Source: Ureibacillus chungkukjangi
GTDB lineage: Bacteria > Bacillota > Bacilli > Bacillales_A > Planococcaceae
Direction: 5' to 3'
Length of the DNA: 64,000 nt
Assembly: GCF_003217295.1 (NCBI RefSeq)
Contig: NZ_QJTJ01000002.1
Span: forward strand, 124,001-188,000
The notes under the pieces: model-generated
Seen by the model: only the letters and a program-made list of their open reading frames with translations
What the model was told of the DNA's origin: nothing
Databases searched by the model: none
Shown: piece by piece, positions 60,041 to 64,000 of the stretch
How the letters are laid out: each line of letters opens with the position of its first letter
Numbering within the stretch: the first letter of the stretch is position 1
Position numbers and translations under genes: made by a program

Positions 60041-60820
60041 TTACATCTCCCCTACTACGGAGACAAATCTTTCCCCAATTTCTTTATGCTCACTAAATCC
60101 TGTCAGCTCGTTGAAAATCTGTTCGAGTGAACCTTCCTTATTCGTATCCTTTAGCTCTTCAAAGGTACCATCTGCTGCAATTTTTCCGTCATGCAGAAGG
60201 ATAATTCTGCTGCTTATTTTTTCAACCACATCCATTATGTGAGAGGAATAAAAAATTGTTTTTCCCTGAGCCGCAAGCTGCGTCATAATTTCCTTAAAAA
60301 TCATCACACTGTTTGCATCCAAACCATTGATTGGTTCATCAAAAAATAGAATTTCTGGATTATGTAAAAGGCTTGAGATAATTAATATTTTTTGGCGCAT
60401 TCCTTTTGAATACGATGCAATGCGAGAATGATAGACCTCACCAATTCCGAAAAGATTCATTAATCGCTTTGCCTTAAAGTCAGCGAAGTCCGAATCTAAA
60501 CCATATAACTCACCGATGAAAGTCAGATACTCATACCCAGTTAAATTATCGTAGAGCTCAGCGATTTCTGGAACATAGCCAATCTTTCTCTTATACTCCA
60601 TACTTTCAGTGGAAATATCCTGTCCAAAGATTTTCACTTCCCCAGAATAGCCACTTTCAATGCCTAGCAGGATTTTAATAGTTGTACTTTTCCCAGCCCC
60701 ATTCGGACCGATATAACCAATAATTTCTCCTCTTTTAACTTCTAGGGATACACCATTTAAAACCGTTTTAGAGCCATAATGTTTTCTTAAATCCTTGATT
60801 GATAATAGTATTTCATCCAT
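60041..60820 (-). CDS. ABC transporter ATP-binding protein (exporter type)
   Basis: The ATG has an AAAGAGG site. The 259-residue ATPase shows Walker A GPNGAGKST, Q-loop GYVPEIAELYD, signature YSKGMRQKILI, Walker B EILFFDEPINGLD and H-switch FYSSHIMDVVE, the DRA/CcmA exporter branch. It works with the permease two bases downstream. The YSKGM in place of LSGGQ is usual for this branch. Confidence 0.9.
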   Translation of the reverse strand: MDEILLSIKDLRKHYGSKTVLNGVSLEVKRGEIIGYIGPNGAGKSTTIKILLGIESGYSGEVKIFGQDISTESMEYKRKIGYVPEIAELYDNLTGYEYLTFIGELYGLDSDFADFKAKRLMNLFGIGEVYHSRIASYSKGMRQKILIISSLLHNPEILFFDEPINGLDANSVMIFKEIMTQLAAQGKTIFYSSHIMDVVEKISSRIILLHDGKIAADGTFEELKDTNKEGSLEQIFNELTGFSEHKEIGERFVSVVGEM

Positions 60821-60847
60821 TGTGTGAACCTCTTTCCTTCGGGAGAA

Positions 60848-61333
60848 TTACTCCCAGGTTTGATCTAATTTATCAGCATAAAAAGTAAGTGCTTTTTTAT
60901 AATCGAGTAGGTTTGCATCTTTTGTTGTTTCGATTAGGCAATTAAGTAACAGCTCGACCGCTTGGCTATGCTCATTTAAATTGTAAAGTGTCATGGCATA
61001 AAAGGTTTGGATTGCCCGATTAGCTGGAAATGCTTCCATTGCTTTCAGGAAGACACTTTTAGATTTTTCGTATTCACCTAGAGCTCGATAAGTGCTCCCT
61101 AAGCCGATAAAAGCTCCTTCTAGTTCCTCAGGTGGTAGCCCCAATTGAATGGCCTTTTCATAATAAGGAACTGCCTTTGTTTCCTCTCCCAATAGGTCAA
61201 AGCTCCAGGCACAATGATAGTTGATGACCGCTTCGTTCGGGCATTCTTTTACTAATGCAGTGAGGATTGCATTGGATTCCTTGATGCTTCCACTTTTTCT
61301 TAAAGTTATGGCTTTTTCTAATTTTAGTTCCAA
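60848..61333 (-). CDS. TPR-repeat protein
   Basis: I take the TTG at 61333 (LELKLEKAITLRKSGSIKESN), six bases after GGAGGTG; the longer frame begins inside that site. The 161-residue product has four TPR-like units: NYHCAWSFDLLGEETKAVPYYEKAIQLG, GLGSTYRALGEYEKSKSVFLKAMEAFP, FYAMTLYNLNEHSQAVELLLNCL and a final helix. Such short TPR proteins are adaptors. It is 27 bases upstream of the ABC ATPase and co-directional. Confidence 0.8.
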   Translation of the reverse strand: MELKLEKAITLRKSGSIKESNAILTALVKECPNEAVINYHCAWSFDLLGEETKAVPYYEKAIQLGLPPEELEGAFIGLGSTYRALGEYEKSKSVFLKAMEAFPANRAIQTFYAMTLYNLNEHSQAVELLLNCLIETTKDANLLDYKKALTFYADKLDQTWE

Positions 61334-61360
61334 GGTGTTCACCTCCAATGAACGCTGTTA

Positions 61361-61798
61361 TTATTTCGCTATATCTATTAACTCCTCAATTGAAGGACCA
61401 CTTACAAGCTTATATTCCCTGCCATGAATGTTCAGTATCCCATCAGAAGTTATTAAAATGTCATAGGGATCAATGGGTTTTTCTATATTTGAAAGGTTTA
61501 TTTGATACATATCTTGAGAGGAATCCTGTTTACTAAAAAGTGTCCTCTTTACTTCCCATTCATTTAATGCAGCAATTATTTCTTCATACTTTTCCTCGCT
61601 AGAATTGAAGGTAGCTAGCGTTTGGACAGTTCCATTCTCTCCCTCTCCCCAAATCGTAACTCCATTTACTTTGTCTGATAATTCTTCAGGATCTGAAAGA
61701 AATGCGTGCACAAAGTTCACCGTTCTAAATTCCGAATAGAAAATAAGTCCCCCTAACAAAATGCAGAATGCCACTAACGATAAAATTACTTTTTTCAT
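61361..61798 (-). CDS. Secreted or membrane-anchored protein, unknown
   Basis: The ATG has a GGAG site. The 145-residue product has an N-terminal signal or anchor (about 4-23, ILSLVAFCILLGGLIFYSEF) and a small extracytoplasmic domain (VTIWGEGENGTVQTLATFNSSEEKYEEIIAALNEWEVKRTLF). No recognised motif. It could form a unit with the TPR and ABC genes downstream. Confidence 0.62.
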   Translation of the reverse strand: MKKVILSLVAFCILLGGLIFYSEFRTVNFVHAFLSDPEELSDKVNGVTIWGEGENGTVQTLATFNSSEEKYEEIIAALNEWEVKRTLFSKQDSSQDMYQINLSNIEKPIDPYDILITSDGILNIHGREYKLVSGPSIEELIDIAK

Positions 61799-61981
61799 GT
61801 CAATCGCTCCGTTTCTGTTGATTATAATTTATTTACGTTAGAAATTTCCAAAAGTTTCAATAATTACATTTTTATACAATAACATTTAAATTTTCTTTGG
61901 AAATTAGGCGATCATCTGTTATATATCAGTTAACTTTTAAATATACTGTTATATACCAAATGAAATATAAGGGGTGGTAAA

Positions 61982-62134
61982 ATGATTACGGAGAAAGAAA
62001 GACAAAACATGATGCAATTTCTAATCAGATACTTTGGTGTGGATCCAAAGCAGCTTGTTAACATTAGCGATCGCATGCTTGAAGCGACTTATGATTTTGC
62101 CTACAGAAGAACTGAAATGGAATGTGATTTTTAA
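61982..62134 (+). CDS. BH0509-like small protein
   Basis: A 50-codon ORF with AAGGGGTG upstream of the ATG at 61982. The product MITEKERQNMMQFLIRYFGV then DPKQLVNISDRMLEATYDF resembles the BH0509 family of 40-50 residue Bacillus proteins: a polar helix, then a second helix with a conserved Tyr-rich end. Function unknown. Too short for many gene finders. Confidence 0.62.
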   Translation: MITEKERQNMMQFLIRYFGVDPKQLVNISDRMLEATYDFAYRRTEMECDF

Positions 62135-62232
62135 TTTAAAACCACAAGGCTATTAAAATAATCTGCTAAACTTTAAAAATATATGGAATATTATGTTAAG
62201 ATTAGTAGCGATTATTTAATAGGAGGCCAGTT

Positions 62233-62421
62233 ATGCTATTTTTTATCTTTATTAGTTTTTACTTCACACCTATATTAGCGATTATTTTTTGTCTGAATTT
62301 AGTAGCAATCTTAAAGAAAATTAAAAGTGAACAACCTACTGCCAAAAATACATTTTGGTTAACAACATCCTTCGTCTTAATGGCATGGAGTATCGCATTC
62401 TCATCCTACGGTGGCCTTTAA
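62233..62421 (+). CDS. Small two-segment membrane protein, unknown
   Basis: The ATG has an AGGAGG site. The 62-residue product has two hydrophobic helices (about 2-26 and 41-57) joined by a basic loop (KKIKSEQPTAKNTF). A terminator follows. No motif. Confidence 0.65.
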   Translation: MLFFIFISFYFTPILAIIFCLNLVAILKKIKSEQPTAKNTFWLTTSFVLMAWSIAFSSYGGL

Positions 62422-62437
62422 GGCTTAAAATACTGAT

Positions 62438-62478
62438 AAAACGCTTGGAGTTGAGCTTATCCTCCAAACGCTTTTTGT
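62438..62478 (+). terminator. Intrinsic terminator after the gene at 62233
   Basis: CGCTTGGAG (62442-62450) pairs with CTCCAAACG (62462-62470), followed by CTTTTTG. Confidence 0.72.
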
Positions 62479-62541
62479 TTCCTATCGAATGGATACTTAT
62501 AGGATAAGAATAGGCCTTCCACAGGTAGCCCAATGGGATTC

Positions 62542-63099
62542 TTACAATGATTCAGCAATCAAAACAATCTCTTTAATAACGGCTTCCATCTCTGCACTGT
62601 TTTTTATGACAAACAAACGATCCGCCTCACCATCGATTGGAGGTGAGGCACTTTTTGATGCTTGCTGCCGCTTTAGTACTTCCTCAAAAGTAGTTGCAGC
62701 TCCTCTGAAAATATTGGTGCCTCGCTTACTTTCAGTCACTCGTTTTAATAGAACCTCATCCGGGATATCCAGATGAACTAGAATACGATAAAAATCATTT
62801 TTCTGAAATAACTCTTCTAGTAAATATTCGCGATCCTTTCGACTTCGATTAGAGTTGCAGATAATAATGTGAAGATCTGTATGTTCTTTTGCATAGTAGA
62901 CGATTTGCTTTGATAGAGCGTGCTTTAGCGTATTCGGCCCTTGGTTGGGCTGAAGCTTCTTATAATATGTATTGATAAATTCAGCCTGATTGTCTTGATC
63001 CATCACAAAGGAATTAGTCAGCTGTTTTTCTAAAGCTTGTGCAAAAGTCGTTTTGCCGCTATGTGTTTTCCCTATCGTAATAATCGCAAGCCTTTGCAT
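62542..63099 (-). CDS. P-loop kinase-like protein (AAA_33/zeta-toxin type)
   Basis: The ATG has a GGAGTTGAGG site. The 185-residue protein has Walker A GKTHSGKTTFAQAL, a Walker B-like LHIIICNSNRSRKDREYLLEEL, and the lid SKRGTNIFRGAATTFEEVLKRQQ. The SNRSRKDRE pattern is typical of small ATP-dependent kinases that act on nucleotides, antibiotics or RNA ends. The target is unknown. Monocistronic. Confidence 0.8.
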   Translation of the reverse strand: MQRLAIITIGKTHSGKTTFAQALEKQLTNSFVMDQDNQAEFINTYYKKLQPNQGPNTLKHALSKQIVYYAKEHTDLHIIICNSNRSRKDREYLLEELFQKNDFYRILVHLDIPDEVLLKRVTESKRGTNIFRGAATTFEEVLKRQQASKSASPPIDGEADRLFVIKNSAEMEAVIKEIVLIAESL

Positions 63100-63140
63100 A
63101 ACCTCAACTCCATTACTTGTTTCATGCTTAAATGCCGCCC

Positions 63141-63485
63141 TTATTTCATCGAAGCTTTTACTTTGTTTGGTATCATCACTACCTCAGTTTTTAAATCAAC
63201 TGGACGATATGTTTTATCAATGCATTCATCCCAATACTCCAGATGCTTCTTGTCAATCCAGTGTTCGGATGCTTCTACTTCTACTCCCCCTGTGCCTTGG
63301 ACTGAATACCAATATAGAAACTCGTCCCCATTTAAGACTTCTCGAAAGATGGTTTCAACAAACATCTTCTCACCTTCTAACGTAACCAATACATCGTCCA
63401 AATGCTCGTTTAAGAAGGCTAACCATTCATTTACTCGCTCTGTTTTTCCTTGCTTCACTCGAAATCTAGTACATTCAATATTCAT
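63141..63485 (-). CDS. DUF6176 family protein
   Basis: The ATG is 12 bases from a GGATGTG site. The 114-residue protein has the DUF6176 pattern: CTRFRVKQGKTERVNEWLAFLNEHLDDVLVTLEGEKMFVETIFREVLNGDEFLYWYSVQG...EASEHWIDKKHLEYWDECID. This is an ABM-like alpha/beta barrel fold with no known enzyme activity. It is 41 bases upstream of the kinase gene. Confidence 0.78.
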   Translation of the reverse strand: MNIECTRFRVKQGKTERVNEWLAFLNEHLDDVLVTLEGEKMFVETIFREVLNGDEFLYWYSVQGTGGVEVEASEHWIDKKHLEYWDECIDKTYRPVDLKTEVVMIPNKVKASMK

Positions 63486-63517
63486 AAAAGCACATCCAAT
63501 TCTTTAATAGTTTGCTA

Positions 63518-63823
63518 CTATCCCCACCACCAAATCAAAACAAATAACGACCAACAGATTGTAAGTAAGCTTACGAAGCAACCCATAACATAGAGATATG
63601 TCATTAGACTCATATCCACAAGCCGTTGCTTTCTGTAGTACCGAGCAACCAAAACAAAATATATAATATATAAAACTAGACTTAAGATGGTTACAACCGC
63701 TAAGTAAAATATCGGTGCTGCTTCAATCAAATTTTCATTTAAAAAATAGGCCATATTCTGACCGAATATTCCAATAATGGTTGCTATAGCAAAGCTCCCT
63801 AATAGCATCACATGATTCTTCAC
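63518..63823 (-). CDS. Small three-segment membrane protein, unknown
   Basis: It uses a GTG start after GGGAGGAG. The 101-residue product has three membrane helices and the basic loop ARYYRKQRLVD between the second and third. It ends in WWG. No family recognised. Confidence 0.65.
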   Translation of the reverse strand: MKNHVMLLGSFAIATIIGIFGQNMAYFLNENLIEAAPIFYLAVVTILSLVLYIIYFVLVARYYRKQRLVDMSLMTYLYVMGCFVSLLTICWSLFVLIWWWG

Positions 63824-63892
63824 AAAAAACTCCTCCCTTAATTATACAATATTACGCTTTCTAATAGGAAAAAGTTTCCTGAAATGAGAAAA

Positions 63893-63911
63893 GGCCTCCA
63901 AAATTGGAGAC
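63893..63911 (-). terminator. Terminator of the gene entering from the right edge
   Basis: GGCCTCCA (63893-63900) pairs with TGGAGACC (63904-63911) around a short loop with one mismatch. On the minus strand it is followed by TTTTCTC. Confidence 0.7.
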
Positions 63912-63927
63912 CCCTCTTCTAATCCTT

Positions 63928-64000
63928 GCTACCGCATGTAAACCATCGCTACGTCTGGTGTTGATATCTGAATAGTTTGAGCCTGTGGTCGCGGCGGCAA
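63928..64000 (-). CDS. Partial C-terminus of a protein entering from the right edge
   Basis: On the minus strand an open frame enters from the edge and reads LPPRPQAQTIQISTPDVAMVYMR before a TAG at 63928. A terminator follows 17 bases later, which supports a real gene end. The Pro/Gln-rich sequence gives no family. Confidence 0.5.

Overview
The window looks like chromosomal DNA of an endospore-forming, low-GC Gram-positive of the Bacillaceae/Caryophanaceae type. The support is: strong GGAGG-type ribosome sites with frequent TTG/GTG starts, a c-di-AMP riboswitch before Ktr potassium-transport genes, a Bce-type ABC/two-component module, CsoR/CopZ/CopA, a BirA-type box before bioY, and promoters matching the forespore sigma F/G consensus. 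I see no rRNA, tRNA, phage, transposase or CRISPR. Most genes are on the minus strand in short operons.

Layout. 1-1.9 kb: a partial membrane ORF, an anti-sigma factor and a frameshifted ECF sigma gene. 1.9-3 kb: a gene-free 52-bp minisatellite. 3-10.9 kb: ABM protein, KtrA/KtrB under the riboswitch, cupin, histidine phosphatase, GNAT, NUDIX and a PadR-DUF2812 pair. 11-16 kb: small membrane proteins, TPR protein, a 54-residue zinc ribbon and a methyltransferase. 15.2-19.5 kb: metal resistance, with an ACR3-like carrier divergent from a CmtR-like repressor and a CadA ATPase. 19.5-24.4 kb: AlkD-like protein, DUF2642 protein, chemoreceptor, DUF2785 protein and an APH-fold kinase. 24.5-28.9 kb: Bce-like ABC transporter convergent with its kinase/regulator. 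29-39.4 kb: acetyltransferases, metalloprotease, NUDIX, UvsE, erythromycin-esterase-like protein and small proteins. 39.45-40.46 kb: five tandem forespore-type transcription cassettes. 40.5-45.4 kb: phosphoesterase, GNAT, and an ABC-F protein behind a long leader with two peptide ORFs, then a second 52-bp minisatellite. 45.5-52.3 kb: methyltransferase, bioY with a CHY zinc finger gene, TmrB-like kinase, a 609-residue unknown and an AgrC-like kinase. 52.7-56.5 kb: copper operon csoR-copZ-copA plus a siroheme-reductase-like protein. 56.7-64 kb: GNAT, MarR with a divergent YczE-like protein, ABC-2 exporter, TPR and small proteins.

Most notable points. (1) At 39.45-40.46 kb there are five consecutive units, each with a sigma F/G-type promoter, a Shine-Dalgarno site, an eight-codon ORF MSA(N/I)DRFL and an intrinsic terminator. 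I infer forespore small RNAs or micropeptides, possibly related to CsfG. (2) The ABC-F gene lies downstream of a leader peptide, MTHSMRLRFLALNQ, nearly identical to the macrolide-sensing ErmD/ErmK leader, followed by a terminator and then by a second leader, MWLLFF, that overlaps mutually exclusive hairpins. (3) Two families of intergenic hairpin repeats occur: a 52-bp family at three loci whose stem changes sequence but stays paired, and an AAGCGG family at three loci with about 51-bp spacing. (4) Five genes carry single-base frameshifts, several in homopolymers, so either decay or sequencing error is at work.
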